Source: Nocardioides marmorisolisilvae (GTDB lineage: Bacteria > Actinomycetota > Actinomycetes > Propionibacteriales > Nocardioidaceae). Taken from it: a DNA stretch of 64,000 nt. The DNA lies in assembly GCF_031656915.1 (NCBI RefSeq), contig NZ_CP134227.1:4154001-4218000 (forward strand), read 5' to 3'. The position numbers were made by a program, and so were the translations under genes. This document shows, piece after piece, positions 21,693 through 31,352 of the stretch (the stretch's first letter is position 1; the number at the start of each line of letters is the position of its first letter). The notes under the pieces are model-generated. The model was not told the DNA's origin and searched no databases. It saw only the letters and a program-made list of their open reading frames with translations.

Positions 21693-22205
21693 ATGGACGT
21701 CAACGAGCTCCTGACCGATGAGCTGGACCGGGTCCGCACGCAGGTGCCCCAGATCGTGGAGGGCCTCGACGACGACGCGCTCTGCTGGCGCCCCGGTCCC
21801 GAAGGGAACACCATCGCCTGGCTGGTGTGGCACCTGACCCGGATCCAGGACGACCACCTCGCCGCGGTGGCCGGCCTCGAGCAGGCCTGGACGGCCGCCG
21901 GCTGGTATGAGCGCTTCGATCTGCCCTTCCCGGCCGAGGACCACGGGTTCGGGCACTCCGCCGAGCAGGTCGGGCAGGTCCGCGTCGGCAGCAGGCTGCT
22001 GGCCGGCTACCACGGCGCAGTCGCGGACCGGTACGCCGGCTTCGTCGGCGGACTCACCGCCAGCGACCTCGACGAGGTGGTGGACACCCGTTGGGACCCG
22101 CCGGTCACGCTCGGGGTGCGGCTGGCCAGCGTGGTGGGGGAGGTCCACGCCCACGCCGGCCAAGCCGCGTTCGTGCGCGGGCTCTGGGAGCGCCGCACGC
22201 GTTGA
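21693..22205 (+). CDS. DinB-like / DUF664 four-helix protein
   Basis: 170-aa protein of the DinB/YfiT-like putative metalloenzyme superfamily. It has an N-terminal LLTDELDRVRTQVPQIV helix, GNTIAWLVWHLTRIQDDHLA and VVGEVHAHAGQAAFVRG, with His residues placed as metal ligands. Some actinobacterial relatives are mycothiol-dependent transferases. The specific reaction is unknown. Confidence 0.8.
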   Translation: MDVNELLTDELDRVRTQVPQIVEGLDDDALCWRPGPEGNTIAWLVWHLTRIQDDHLAAVAGLEQAWTAAGWYERFDLPFPAEDHGFGHSAEQVGQVRVGSRLLAGYHGAVADRYAGFVGGLTASDLDEVVDTRWDPPVTLGVRLASVVGEVHAHAGQAAFVRGLWERRTR

Positions 22206-22230
22206 GCGGTGGCCCGGAGGACCGCCGGAG

Positions 22231-23058
22231 TCAGCGTCCCCGGAACCGGTCCCACTCACTGCCGCTGTCCACGCCCGGCTGGCCCTCGGCAGCGGGCGCG
22301 GTGCCGGCCGTCGTCTCGGCATGCGACGGCGTGTCGGCGACACCCGTGCGCTGCGGAGGGACCGCAGCATGGCTGCCCTCGACGGGCGTGGCGGCCGTCC
22401 CAGTGGCGGGCCCAGTGGCTGTCCCAGTGGCTGGCCCGGTAGCCGGTGCTGCGGTCCCGGCGGCGGGCGTCGCGGTGGTCCCCGCCGTCGTCGTACCGAC
22501 GGGTGCGCCCGCAGTGGTGCCGACGACGGGGGCGCCCGCTGCGGCCACCGGCAGCACGTCACGGTGCCCGATCACGCTGAGTCGGCCCAGGGCGGCGGCC
22601 GAGAGGAACACGATGACGGTGCCCAGCCCGACGAAGTAGCCGATCTGCTCGGCGACCGCGCCGACGGTCGTCGCGCTCGCCGGCACGCCTGCGGCGGGCA
22701 GCCCGTTGTTCCAAAGCCGGCTGATGTCCTGGCCGATCACGAACCAGGCACCGCCCGCGGCGGCGAGCCAGGCGCCCAGCGAGCCGACGGCGCGATGCGC
22801 GCTGCCGAGCAGCCACAGCCCGCCGATGATGGTCGCGATCGCCGGCAGGATCTCCAGCCAGAACCGGCCCCAGGTGAAGTCCCAGGCGTTGGCCGGGGTG
22901 AAGGAATAGCCGAACACGGGGCCGAGGAACGGCACCAGGCCGCCCCAGATCCCCAGAATGATCAGCAGGAACCCACTGGTGGCCCCTCGGGAACGGGGTA
23001 TCTGCATCCGCTCGCGCATGGTGAGACCGTGAGTCGTACGAGTGGTCGTGGTTGTCAT
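22231..23058 (-). CDS. Four-helix membrane protein with Ala/Thr/Pro-rich tail
   Basis: 275 aa from the ATG at 23058, about 11 nt after AGGAGG. An ATG three codons earlier is too close to that site. Residues about 25-190 hold four hydrophobic segments (SGFLLIILGIWGGLVPFLGP, PAIATIIGGLWLLGSA, WLAAAGGAWFVIG, IGYFVGLGTVIVFLSAAALG). The last 85 residues are a low-complexity Ala/Thr/Pro/Gly tail with TGPATGTATGPATGTA-like repeats. Function unknown. It is divergent from ftsK. Confidence 0.75.
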   Translation of the reverse strand: MTTTTTRTTHGLTMRERMQIPRSRGATSGFLLIILGIWGGLVPFLGPVFGYSFTPANAWDFTWGRFWLEILPAIATIIGGLWLLGSAHRAVGSLGAWLAAAGGAWFVIGQDISRLWNNGLPAAGVPASATTVGAVAEQIGYFVGLGTVIVFLSAAALGRLSVIGHRDVLPVAAAGAPVVGTTAGAPVGTTTAGTTATPAAGTAAPATGPATGTATGPATGTAATPVEGSHAAVPPQRTGVADTPSHAETTAGTAPAAEGQPGVDSGSEWDRFRGR

Positions 23059-23199
23059 GAGGCTCATCTCCTCCTGAATCGCCGTGACCCTGCGTGGGTA
23101 CCCAGTTCCGACGGGCGTATACCCGCCGACGGCTGACGCCTGTTCGCAGCGTGGCTCGACACGCACCTGTGGTGCATGTGGCTGGTGTGACTTTTCGCG

Positions 23200-23205
23200 T
23201 AAGTT
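23200..23205 (+). promoter_or_regulatory. -10 of a leaderless ftsK promoter
   Basis: TAAGTT stands 6 nt before the ATG at 23212. This argues against the in-frame GTG at 23206, which directly abuts the hexamer. Confidence 0.6.
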
Positions 23206-23211
23206 GTGACC

Positions 23212-25779
23212 ATGGCGACCCGTACGTCTTCCCCGCCGGCGTCGCGCGGCAAGAGCAGCTCCCGCAGCAAGCCTGGCGGGCGCGGCTCGAACTCGCGGTC
23301 CCGGTCGTCCAGGAGCGGCAAGCGCACGCCTGCGCAGAAGTCGGCACGGAAGTCGTCCGGGGCCTCGGCTCGTCGTACGGCGCCCCGCGCGGTACGCAAC
23401 GGGCCCGGACCGGTTTCGCGCGGCTTCGGAGTGCTGGGACACGGGGTCGCCCGGGCCTGGCTGGGGGTCGCCGGTGGAGTCGGCAGCGGCGTGCGTCGCG
23501 TCGGTCAGGGCGCGCGCGAGCTCGAGCCCGAGCACCGTCGGGACGGTGCCGCGCTGCTGATGCTCGCGCTCGCCGTCGTGGTGGCGGCGTCGGTGTGGTG
23601 GCAGCTGCCCGGCTCGGTGTTCGCGGCCACCCGTGCGGTCGTGGCCGGCTCGGTCGGGCTGCTCGCCTGGCTGGTGCCGCTGCTGCTCTGCTTCGTCGCG
23701 TGGCGCAACATGCGCAACCCCGAGGTCAACGGTCCTGTGGGCCGTCAGGTGATCGGCTGGGCGGCGTTCCTCTTCGGCGTGCTCGGGATCATCCACATCG
23801 CCAACGGCTCCCCGGCCCCCAAGGACGGCGACGCGTCCGACCTGCAGCAGGCGGGCGGAGCGCTCGGTTTCGTGGTCTCCAAGCTGCTCACCGATCTGCT
23901 CCACACGGCGTACGTCGTGGTGCCGATCCTGGTGCTGCTCGCCTTCTTCGGGCTGCTCGTGATCACCGCGACGCCGCTCTACCAGGTGCCCACCAGGCTC
24001 CGTGAGGGCCGCGACCGACTGCTCGGTCGCCAGATCGCCGCAGAGGAGCCGGAGCAGGAATCTCGGGCGCGACGGCGTCGTCCCGCCATCGGCGACGAGG
24101 TCGACCCTGAGATGGGGGATCCTGCCTACGACACCCCCGTGTTGGAGGACCGCGAGGTCAGGAAGCATGGCCGCAGGAAGGCGGTGGCCGAGGTCGATCC
24201 CGACGAGGAGCAGACCGTCAAGGTCGGCGTCGTCGGTGCGGACGGGCAGCTCGAACCGCCTCCGCACACGCCGTTGCCGGCCCGCGTCGAGCAGCTCTCG
24301 TTGTCCGGAGACGTCGCCTACGCGCTGCCCGACAGCCAGGTGCTCAAGCCGGGCAGCCCGCACAAGGCACGCTCCAAGGCCTCCGATGACGTGGTCGAAC
24401 GACTCACCCAGGTCCTCGACGAGTTCGGCATCGACGCCCAGGTGACCGGCTACATGCGCGGGCCGACGGTGACCCGCTACGAGGTCGAGCTGGGCCCGGC
24501 GGTCAAGGTCGAGAAGGTCACCGCGCTCAGCAAGAACATCGCGTACGCCGTGGCCAGCGCCGACGTCCGCATCCTCAGCCCGATCCCGGGGAAGTCGGCG
24601 ATCGGCATCGAGATCCCCAACCGGGACAAGGAGATCGTGTCCCTGGGCGACGTGCTCCGCTCGGGCGCCGCGCGCAACGACCACCACCCGATGGTGGTCG
24701 GCCTCGGCAAGGACGTCGAGGGTGGCTTCGTGGTGGCGAACCTGGCCAAGATGCCCCACCTGCTGGTCGCCGGCGCGACCGGTTCCGGCAAGTCCAGCTT
24801 CATCAACTCGATGATCACCTCGGTGCTGATGCGTTCCACGCCCGACGAGGTGCGGATGATCCTGGTCGACCCCAAGCGGGTCGAGCTGAACGCCTACGAG
24901 GGCATCCCGCACCTGATCACGCCGATCATCACCAACCCCAAGAAGGCCGCCGAGGCGTTGAGCTGGGTGGTGCGCGAGATGGACCTGCGCTACGACGACC
25001 TGGCGAACTTCGGCTTCCGGCACATCGACGACTTCAACAAGGCGGTCCGCGGCGGCAAGGTGCAGGTGCCGGCCGGATCCGAGCGCGTCCTCGCGCCGTA
25101 CCCCTATCTGCTCGTGGTGGTCGACGAGCTCGCCGACCTGATGATGGTGGCGCCCCGCGACGTCGAGGACTCGGTCGTGCGGATCACGCAGCTCGCCCGG
25201 GCGGCGGGAATCCACCTCGTGCTGGCGACCCAGCGGCCCAGCGTCGACGTGGTGACGGGCCTGATCAAGGCGAACGTGCCGTCGCGACTGGCGTTCGCGA
25301 CCAGCTCGCTCGCCGACAGCCGGGTGATTCTCGACCAGCCGGGCGCGGAGAAGCTGGTCGGCCAGGGCGACGGGCTGTTCCTGCCGATGGGCGCCAACAA
25401 GCCCGCGCGGATCCAGGGCAGCTGGGTCACCGAGGCCGAGATCCACCAGGTCGTCAAGCTGTGCACCGAGCAGCTCCAGCCGACCTACGTCGAGGACGTG
25501 ACCGCGCCGCAGGCGTCCAAGCGTGAGCTCGACGACGACATCGGCGACGACCTCGACCTGGTGGTCCAGGCGGTGGAGCTGGTCGTCTCGACCCAGTTCG
25601 GGTCCACCTCGATGCTGCAGCGCAAGCTGCGGGTCGGTTTCGCGAAGGCGGGGCGCCTGATGGACATCCTGGAGAGTCGCGGCGTGGTCGGACCCAGCGA
25701 GGGCTCCAAGGCGCGTGACGTGCTGGTCAAGCCCGACGATCTCGATGACGTGATCGCAAGCCTGCAGGGGGAACAGTGA
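23212..25779 (+). CDS. ftsK: DNA translocase FtsK
   Basis: Membrane-anchored, septum-localised ATPase that pumps chromosome ends and activates dimer resolution. The 855-aa protein has a basic, low-complexity start (about 1-75), about four transmembrane helices (about 115-265), a linker, a RecA-like motor with Walker A GATGSGKSS and Walker B YLLVVVDELADLMM, and the C-terminal gamma winged-helix domain (about 780-845). It overlaps the next gene. Confidence 0.96.
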   Translation: MATRTSSPPASRGKSSSRSKPGGRGSNSRSRSSRSGKRTPAQKSARKSSGASARRTAPRAVRNGPGPVSRGFGVLGHGVARAWLGVAGGVGSGVRRVGQGARELEPEHRRDGAALLMLALAVVVAASVWWQLPGSVFAATRAVVAGSVGLLAWLVPLLLCFVAWRNMRNPEVNGPVGRQVIGWAAFLFGVLGIIHIANGSPAPKDGDASDLQQAGGALGFVVSKLLTDLLHTAYVVVPILVLLAFFGLLVITATPLYQVPTRLREGRDRLLGRQIAAEEPEQESRARRRRPAIGDEVDPEMGDPAYDTPVLEDREVRKHGRRKAVAEVDPDEEQTVKVGVVGADGQLEPPPHTPLPARVEQLSLSGDVAYALPDSQVLKPGSPHKARSKASDDVVERLTQVLDEFGIDAQVTGYMRGPTVTRYEVELGPAVKVEKVTALSKNIAYAVASADVRILSPIPGKSAIGIEIPNRDKEIVSLGDVLRSGAARNDHHPMVVGLGKDVEGGFVVANLAKMPHLLVAGATGSGKSSFINSMITSVLMRSTPDEVRMILVDPKRVELNAYEGIPHLITPIITNPKKAAEALSWVVREMDLRYDDLANFGFRHIDDFNKAVRGGKVQVPAGSERVLAPYPYLLVVVDELADLMMVAPRDVEDSVVRITQLARAAGIHLVLATQRPSVDVVTGLIKANVPSRLAFATSSLADSRVILDQPGAEKLVGQGDGLFLPMGANKPARIQGSWVTEAEIHQVVKLCTEQLQPTYVEDVTAPQASKRELDDDIGDDLDLVVQAVELVVSTQFGSTSMLQRKLRVGFAKAGRLMDILESRGVVGPSEGSKARDVLVKPDDLDDVIASLQGEQ

Positions 25780-27371
25780 TGACACCGGGCGAGACGGATA
25801 CGACCCAGGCACCCTTCGAGGTCCGCCGGAACACCTTGCTGAGCGCGGTTCTTGGCATCGGGGCGGCAGCGATGGCGATCGCCTACCTGCAGCGGGCGGG
25901 GTCGGGCGGTAGCACGCTCGACTGGCTGATCTGCCTGGTGATGGCCGCGATCGCCGTGGTCCAGCTGGTCGCCCTTGTCGACGCACGCACCCCGCTGCTG
26001 GTCGCCGACGACCAAGGGGTGCGGATCCGCTTGGGCGGCGAGTGGCTCGGACTGCCCTGGGGCACGGTCGAGCAGGTTGTCGTGGAGGAGCGGGACACAC
26101 CGGTCCGCGATGGTCGCCTCGTCGTCGTACCCCGCAACCTCGGCAACGCGCTGGAGGCGCTGCTGCCGTCCTCGCGGCGCGCCGCCGCCTGGCAGCGGCG
26201 CCTGCACGGGGCTCCGCTGACCGTGCCGCTGTCCATCGGGACCCGTTCCAGCGGGGACTCGGCTGCCGCCGAGCTGCGCGCCCTGGCCGGTGGCCGGGCG
26301 GATGTGGTGTCCCTTCGGGGTCGGGAGCGTGCCCACCTCGACGAGCAGCGCATCGAGGGCCCGGATCGATCCGCCCTCACTGACACCGACCAGCGGGCTG
26401 CGGAACTGTCGGAGCAGTCCGACCCGGTGCTGCTCGCCGGGCCTGAGATCGAGCCGGCGCCCGCGCAGGTGACTGCGCCGGCACCGCCTCGCATCGCCGA
26501 CCCTGTCGCCGCGGTCCGTGCGGCGCGGAAGGTGATGCGGGCGGACGTGGTCCGCGACGACCGTCCCCGGATCGCCACGCCGGTACGCGTCGAGCCTGCC
26601 GACGTCACCTCGCGTGGCGCGGTCGTCTTCGACGACTTCGCGCCGGCAGCTCGGCCCGACCCCCTGATCGGACCGGTGCTGGCGCAGGCGCGCGATCGGG
26701 CGGGACTCACGGTCGACGAGCTGAGCGAGCGCACCAGGATCCGTCCGCACGTCCTCGAGGCGATGGAGGTGGACGACTTCGCTCCCTGCGGCGGCGACTT
26801 CTATGCCCGCGGCCACCTGCGCACTCTTGCCCGCTACCTGGGACTCGACGTCGACCCGCTGATGGCCACGTATGACGAGCACTACTCCCACGGGCCGATC
26901 AACGCCCGTCGGGTGTTCGAGGCGGAGCTGGCCACCGGGATGGGCGGCGGCATGCGGGCCACCGTCGGCGGACCGCGCTGGAGCCTGTTGGTCGGCGCCG
27001 TGCTCTGCCTGGTGATGATCTGGGGCGTGGCTCGGTTCTTCACCGAGCAGCCCCCCGAGATCACCGCGCCCAACGCGGGCGACTCGGCCGGGCTGGCATC
27101 GAACCAGACCCCGATCACGTCGCCGCTGACCACCATCCGCCAGGTCGAGGTGAAGGCGATCGGAGCCCGCAGCCGGGTGGTGATCGTGGACCGACACGGC
27201 AAGGCCCTGTGGCGTGGCGTGCTGCACCGAGGGCAGTCGCACGGGGTCGCCGGTGTCGGCCCCTTCCAGGTGCATGCCAGCAACGGCGCGGCGACGCGGA
27301 TCCGGCTGGGCCACACCTGGCGTGGGCAGGTCGGCATGCTGCCCCAGCCCGCGGTCCGCGAGATCGGCTGA
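25776..27371 (+). CDS. RodZ-like helix-turn-helix membrane protein with PH-like N-terminus
   Basis: 531 aa. Residues about 20-65 hold two hydrophobic segments, followed by a compact beta-rich part (RTPLLVADDQGVRIRLGGEWLGLPWGTVEQVVVEE) resembling bacterial PH domains. After an acidic linker comes a RodZ-type HTH (about 296-355, LAQARDRAGLTVDELSERTR), one transmembrane helix (about 402-420) and a DUF4115-like C-terminal beta domain. RodZ links MreB to the wall machinery in rods; the role here is inferred. The start is GTG 25776 or ATG 25779, overlapping the ftsK stop. Confidence 0.8.
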   Translation: MMTPGETDTTQAPFEVRRNTLLSAVLGIGAAAMAIAYLQRAGSGGSTLDWLICLVMAAIAVVQLVALVDARTPLLVADDQGVRIRLGGEWLGLPWGTVEQVVVEERDTPVRDGRLVVVPRNLGNALEALLPSSRRAAAWQRRLHGAPLTVPLSIGTRSSGDSAAAELRALAGGRADVVSLRGRERAHLDEQRIEGPDRSALTDTDQRAAELSEQSDPVLLAGPEIEPAPAQVTAPAPPRIADPVAAVRAARKVMRADVVRDDRPRIATPVRVEPADVTSRGAVVFDDFAPAARPDPLIGPVLAQARDRAGLTVDELSERTRIRPHVLEAMEVDDFAPCGGDFYARGHLRTLARYLGLDVDPLMATYDEHYSHGPINARRVFEAELATGMGGGMRATVGGPRWSLLVGAVLCLVMIWGVARFFTEQPPEITAPNAGDSAGLASNQTPITSPLTTIRQVEVKAIGARSRVVIVDRHGKALWRGVLHRGQSHGVAGVGPFQVHASNGAATRIRLGHTWRGQVGMLPQPAVREIG

Positions 27372-27464
27372 GTCGCACACACCCCGGATGGCGGCTGCGC
27401 GCGGCCGCAGTCCGCCGTGGCACCGTGCCGGTTCGCCGGATCGGGTCTCCGACCGTCATACTCG

Positions 27465-28961
27465 ATGACGGCCATGACGACCTCCGCTGACACCGCCCCG
27501 CCCTCCACCGCCACCACCGTCGCGCTGGTGACGCTCGGCTGCGCCCGCAACGACGTGGACTCCGAGGAGCTGGCCGGCCGGCTCGAAGCGGGTGGGTTCC
27601 GCCTCGTCGAGGATCCCGCCGAGGCCGAGGCGGTGGTGGTGAACACGTGCGGCTTCGTCGAGGCCGCCAAGAAGGACTCGGTGGACACCCTGCTCGCGGC
27701 GGCCGATCTCAAGGACGGTGGCAGCACCCGCGCTGTGGTCGCGGTCGGCTGCCTGGCCGAGCGGTACGGCGTCGAGCTCGCGGACTCGCTCCCGGAGGCC
27801 GATGCGGTGCTCGGGTTCGACGACTATCCCGACATCGACGTCCGGCTCCGCTCGATCCTCGCGGGCGAGAGCCTGCACCCGCACACTCCACAGGACCGCC
27901 GCAGGCTGCTGCCGATCAGCCCCGCCGACCGAGTCGGCACCGACGTGGTCGTCCCCGGTCACCAGAGCACCCACGAGCACACGTCCGCAGGAACCGACGC
28001 CATCGGCGTGGGTGGGCCGGCGACCGGCCCCCGCACGCTGCGACGACGTCTGGACACCGGGCCGACCGCAGCCTTGAAGCTCGCGTCCGGCTGTGACCGG
28101 CGATGTACCTTCTGCGCGATCCCCTCGTTCAGAGGGTCCTTCCTGTCGAGGCGGCCCTCGGACGTGCTGGCCGAGGCCCGCTGGCTCGCCGAGCAGGGCG
28201 CCCGGGAGCTGTTCCTGGTCAGCGAGAACTCCACGTCCTACGGCAAGGACCTCGGCGACCTGCGACTGCTGGAGACGCTGCTGCCCGAGTTGGTGGCCGT
28301 GGACGGTGTCGAGCGGGTCCGCGTCTCCTACCTGCAGCCCGCCGAGACCCGTCCGGGCCTCGTGCAGGCCATCGCGGGCACGCCCGGCGTGGCGGACTAC
28401 TTCGATCTGTCCTTCCAGCACGCCTCGGCACCCGTGCTGCGTCGGATGCGGCGGTTCGGCGATCCCGACTCCTTCCTCGACCTGCTGGCCAGGGCGCGAC
28501 AGGTGAGCTCGGGCGCCGGCGCCCGCTCGAACTTCATCGTCGGCTTCCCGGGTGAGAGCGAGGACGACTTCGCCATCCTCTGCGACTTCCTGGCCGAGGC
28601 GCGCCTCGACGCGATCGGGGTGTTCGGCTACTCCGACGAGGACGGCACCGAGGCGGCGTCGTACGACGACAAGCTGGACGCCGACGAGATCGCGGAGCGG
28701 GTCGAGCATCTCGCCTCGCTGGCCGAGGAACTGACCGCACAGCGGGCGCGTGAGCGCGTCGGGGAGGCGGTCCGGGTGCTGGTCGAGAGCGTGGCCGACG
28801 GGGCCGTCGAGGGGCGCGCCGCCTGCCAGGGACCCGAGGTCGACGGTTCGACGCTGCTGCAGGACGCACCCGCCGGGACCCGCGTCGGTGACATGATCGA
28901 CGCACTCGTCGTCGACACCGAGGGCGTGGACCTGATCGCCCGACCGGGAGGAGCGTCGTGA
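27465..28961 (+). CDS. rimO: Ribosomal protein S12 methylthiotransferase
   Basis: Radical-SAM enzyme that methylthiolates a conserved aspartate of ribosomal protein S12. The N-terminal UPF0004 domain has [23 protein letters not shown] and VGCLAERY, giving three iron-sulfur cysteines. The radical-SAM motif is CDRRCTFC and a C-terminal TRAM-like domain ends the protein. A 50-residue Pro/His/Gly-rich insert separates the first two domains. The start is ATG 27465 or 27474. The stop overlaps pgsA by 4 bp. Confidence 0.94.
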   Translation: MTAMTTSADTAPPSTATTVALVTLGCARNDVDSEELAGRLEAGGFRLVEDPAEAEAVVVNTCGFVEAAKKDSVDTLLAAADLKDGGSTRAVVAVGCLAERYGVELADSLPEADAVLGFDDYPDIDVRLRSILAGESLHPHTPQDRRRLLPISPADRVGTDVVVPGHQSTHEHTSAGTDAIGVGGPATGPRTLRRRLDTGPTAALKLASGCDRRCTFCAIPSFRGSFLSRRPSDVLAEARWLAEQGARELFLVSENSTSYGKDLGDLRLLETLLPELVAVDGVERVRVSYLQPAETRPGLVQAIAGTPGVADYFDLSFQHASAPVLRRMRRFGDPDSFLDLLARARQVSSGAGARSNFIVGFPGESEDDFAILCDFLAEARLDAIGVFGYSDEDGTEAASYDDKLDADEIAERVEHLASLAEELTAQRARERVGEAVRVLVESVADGAVEGRAACQGPEVDGSTLLQDAPAGTRVGDMIDALVVDTEGVDLIARPGGAS

Positions 28962-29578
28962 GCGACGGCGACCAGGCCCTCCCCGCAGTGAGCAACTGGA
29001 ACGTCCCCAACGCCTTGACGACCTTCCGGATCCTGATGGTCCCGGTGTTCGGCTGGGCGCTCCTGCACGACGGCGGCCACGACAACGCCTGGCGTTGGCT
29101 CGCCTACGGCCTGTTCGCGCTGGCGATGGTCACCGACAAGATCGACGGCGACCTCGCGCGCAAGCACAACCTGGTCACCGACTTCGGCAAGATCGCCGAC
29201 CCCATCGCCGACAAGGCGATCACCGGGATGGCCTTCATCGGGCTGTCGGTGATCGGCGAGCTCTGGTGGTGGGTCACGGTCGTGGTGCTGGTCCGCGAGT
29301 GGACGGTCACCCTCGCGCGCCTCTCGATCGCCCGCCGGGTGGTGATGGCGGCGAGTCGGAGCGGCAAGGCCAAGACGATGGCCCAGGGCATCGCGCTCGG
29401 CGGATTCGTCGGGCCCTTCCGGCACCTCTCCGGCGCCTGGGACATCCCCGGCGACGTGGTGTGGTGGCTGGCCGCGGTCCTGATGGCCCTCGCGTTCGTG
29501 CTCACCCTCACGTCAGGTGCGGAGTTCGTCAGCGACGTCGTACGGCACCGTCGGAGGCCGACGCCGCCGTCAGCGTGA
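28958..29578 (+). CDS. pgsA: CDP-diacylglycerol-glycerol-3-phosphate 3-phosphatidyltransferase family
   Basis: Integral membrane CDP-alcohol phosphatidyltransferase making phosphatidylglycerol phosphate. The 206-aa protein contains the D-x2-DG-x2-AR-x8-G-x3-D-x3-D signature within [14 protein letters not shown] and [12 protein letters not shown], and about five helices. It is coupled to rimO by overlap. Its last 50 bp overlap the convergent GH15 gene. The family also includes other alcohol acceptors, but the rimO-pgsA-cinA context favours PgsA. Confidence 0.92.
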   Translation: MSDGDQALPAVSNWNVPNALTTFRILMVPVFGWALLHDGGHDNAWRWLAYGLFALAMVTDKIDGDLARKHNLVTDFGKIADPIADKAITGMAFIGLSVIGELWWWVTVVVLVREWTVTLARLSIARRVVMAASRSGKAKTMAQGIALGGFVGPFRHLSGAWDIPGDVVWWLAAVLMALAFVLTLTSGAEFVSDVVRHRRRPTPPSA

Positions 29579-31328
29579 CCGCCGCCTGCACCAGGGCGAG
29601 GTGGGAGAACGCCTGCGGGAAGTTCCCGACCATCCGGTGTCCGACCGGGTCGTACTCCTCGCTGAGCAGGCCCACGTCGTTGGTCAGCCCGACCAGACGC
29701 TCCATGAGCTCTTCTGCGTCGCCGAGCCGTCCGGCCAGGGCGTACGCCGACACGAGCCAGAACGAGCACGCCAGGAACGGGTGCTCGGCGCCTCCCAGAC
29801 CGTCCACGCCCGACTGGGTCCGGTAGCGCAGCAGCAGGCCCTCGTGCATCAGGTCCTGCTCGACGGCGGCAATGGTGCCCAGCATCCGGGGATCGTCGCC
29901 GTCGATGAAGCCGACCAGTGGGAGCACCAGCAAAGAGGCGTCCACCTCGGTGGTGTCGTAGTGCTGGGTGAAGGTGTTGCGCTCCTTGTCGAAGCCGTGC
30001 TCGAGCACCTCCTCGCGGACCCGGTCGCGCAGGTCCCGCCATTTGTCCACGGGACCGTCGAGGCCACCGGTCTCGACGGCGCGCACGGCCCGGTCGAAGG
30101 CGGCCCACACCATCACCCGACTGTGGGTGAAGTGGCGCAACGGGCCGCGGATCTCCCACAGGCCGTTGTCCGGCTGCTCCCAGCCGCGGGACATGCCGTC
30201 GATCAGCACCCGCTGGATCGCCCAGCTGTGTCGCGAGTCGGGGAGGCCGTGGTTGCGGGCGTCGTGCAGCGCGCACATCACCTCGCCGAGGACGTCGGTC
30301 TGGCGCTGGTTCACCGCTCCGTTGCCCACCCTGACCGGCTTGGAGCCGGCATATCCCGGCAGCTCGTCGATCTCGTACTCGGGCAGTCGACGGCTGCCAT
30401 CGAGGGTGTACATGATCTGCAGGTCGCCCGGATCGCCGGCGACGGCTCTCAGCAGCCAGCCCCGCCACAGGTTCGCCTCGTCGGATCGACCGCAGGCCAG
30501 CAGGGCCTGCAGCGTCAGGGAGGCGTCCCGCAGCCAGCAGTAGCGGTAGTCCCAGTTGCGCTCGCCGCCGAAGTCCTCGGGCAGGCTGGTGGTGGCCGCG
30601 GCCACGATGCCCCCGGTCACGGTGTCGGTCAGGTTGCGCAGCGTCACCAGCGAGCGGACCACGGCGTCGCGGTGGCGGCCGTCGTACTGGATCGCGTCGG
30701 CCCAGGCCTGCTCGGTCTCGAGGGTGCTCTGGATCCGGGGGTCGTAGTCGAGCGGCTCCTCGAGATGGCGGTGCGAGGGGATCCAGACTGTGGCGAAGGT
30801 GAGCACCTGGCCGGCCTCGACGTCGAACCGGTCGCGGTGCCGACCGTCGTCTGCCCGCGGCAGCCGGTCGCCGCGCAGGACCAGCTTGTCGGGTCCGGCG
30901 GTCGCGACGATGAGCTCCTCCTTGCCGCTGTGTGCACGGTGCACCCACGGCCGGATCCGGCCGTAGTCCGTGCGGACCCGCCACTCGTGCTCCATCGTCA
31001 CCGAGCCCTCGAGTCCGGTGATCCGACGGATGATGTCGGAGCGTTCGTCACCGGCCGGCATCAGGTCGACGACGCGGACCTTGCCGGTGTCCGTGGTGTA
31101 CGTCGTCTCCAGGACGGTGGTGTCCCCGACGTAGCGCCGGCTGACATCGGCGTGCCCGACGGGCCCGATCAGCCATCGCCCGTTCCTCTCGTCGCCAAGC
31201 AGGGCGGCGAAGCACGCCGGCGAGTCGAAGTGGGGAATGCAGAGCCAGTCGATGGATCCGTCCTTGCCGACCAGGGCCGCGGTGTTCCCGTCCCCGATGA
31301 CTGCGTAGTCCTCAATCGGTTGTGCCAT
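29529..31328 (-). CDS. GH15 family glycoside hydrolase (glucoamylase/trehalase-like)
   Basis: 599-aa cytoplasmic enzyme. The N-terminal beta domain begins IEDYAVIGDGNTAALVGKDG and continues IDWLCIPHFDSPACFAALLG. The (alpha/alpha)6 catalytic domain includes NWDYRYCWLRDASLTLQALL, GYAGSKPVRVGNGAVNQRQTD and HPFLACSFWLVSAYALAGR. Mycobacterial homologues are trehalases. There is no signal peptide. It lies between pgsA and cinA, genes usually adjacent, on the opposite strand, which suggests insertion. Confidence 0.88.
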   Translation of the reverse strand: MAQPIEDYAVIGDGNTAALVGKDGSIDWLCIPHFDSPACFAALLGDERNGRWLIGPVGHADVSRRYVGDTTVLETTYTTDTGKVRVVDLMPAGDERSDIIRRITGLEGSVTMEHEWRVRTDYGRIRPWVHRAHSGKEELIVATAGPDKLVLRGDRLPRADDGRHRDRFDVEAGQVLTFATVWIPSHRHLEEPLDYDPRIQSTLETEQAWADAIQYDGRHRDAVVRSLVTLRNLTDTVTGGIVAAATTSLPEDFGGERNWDYRYCWLRDASLTLQALLACGRSDEANLWRGWLLRAVAGDPGDLQIMYTLDGSRRLPEYEIDELPGYAGSKPVRVGNGAVNQRQTDVLGEVMCALHDARNHGLPDSRHSWAIQRVLIDGMSRGWEQPDNGLWEIRGPLRHFTHSRVMVWAAFDRAVRAVETGGLDGPVDKWRDLRDRVREEVLEHGFDKERNTFTQHYDTTEVDASLLVLPLVGFIDGDDPRMLGTIAAVEQDLMHEGLLLRYRTQSGVDGLGGAEHPFLACSFWLVSAYALAGRLGDAEELMERLVGLTNDVGLLSEEYDPVGHRMVGNFPQAFSHLALVQAAVTLTAASASDGAVRRR

Positions 31329-31334
31329 GCCCTG

Positions 31335-31344
31335 ACGTTAGCCT
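31335..31344. promoter_or_regulatory. Overlapping divergent leaderless -10 elements (GH15 / cinA)
   Basis: TAACGT on the minus strand (31335-31340) is 6 nt before the GH15 ATG. TAGCCT on the plus strand (31339-31344) is 8 nt before the cinA ATG (31353). The two hexamers share bases 31339-31340, so polymerase could hardly occupy both at once. Confidence 0.5.
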
Positions 31345-31352
31345 CTGCTGAC

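Noticed and set aside
22231-26100. A 1289-codon minus-strand open frame across ftsK
   Set aside because: Only the last 275 codons (22231-23058) look like a protein; the rest is antisense to ftsK and is Arg/His/Gly-rich, as GC-rich codon-position bias produces.
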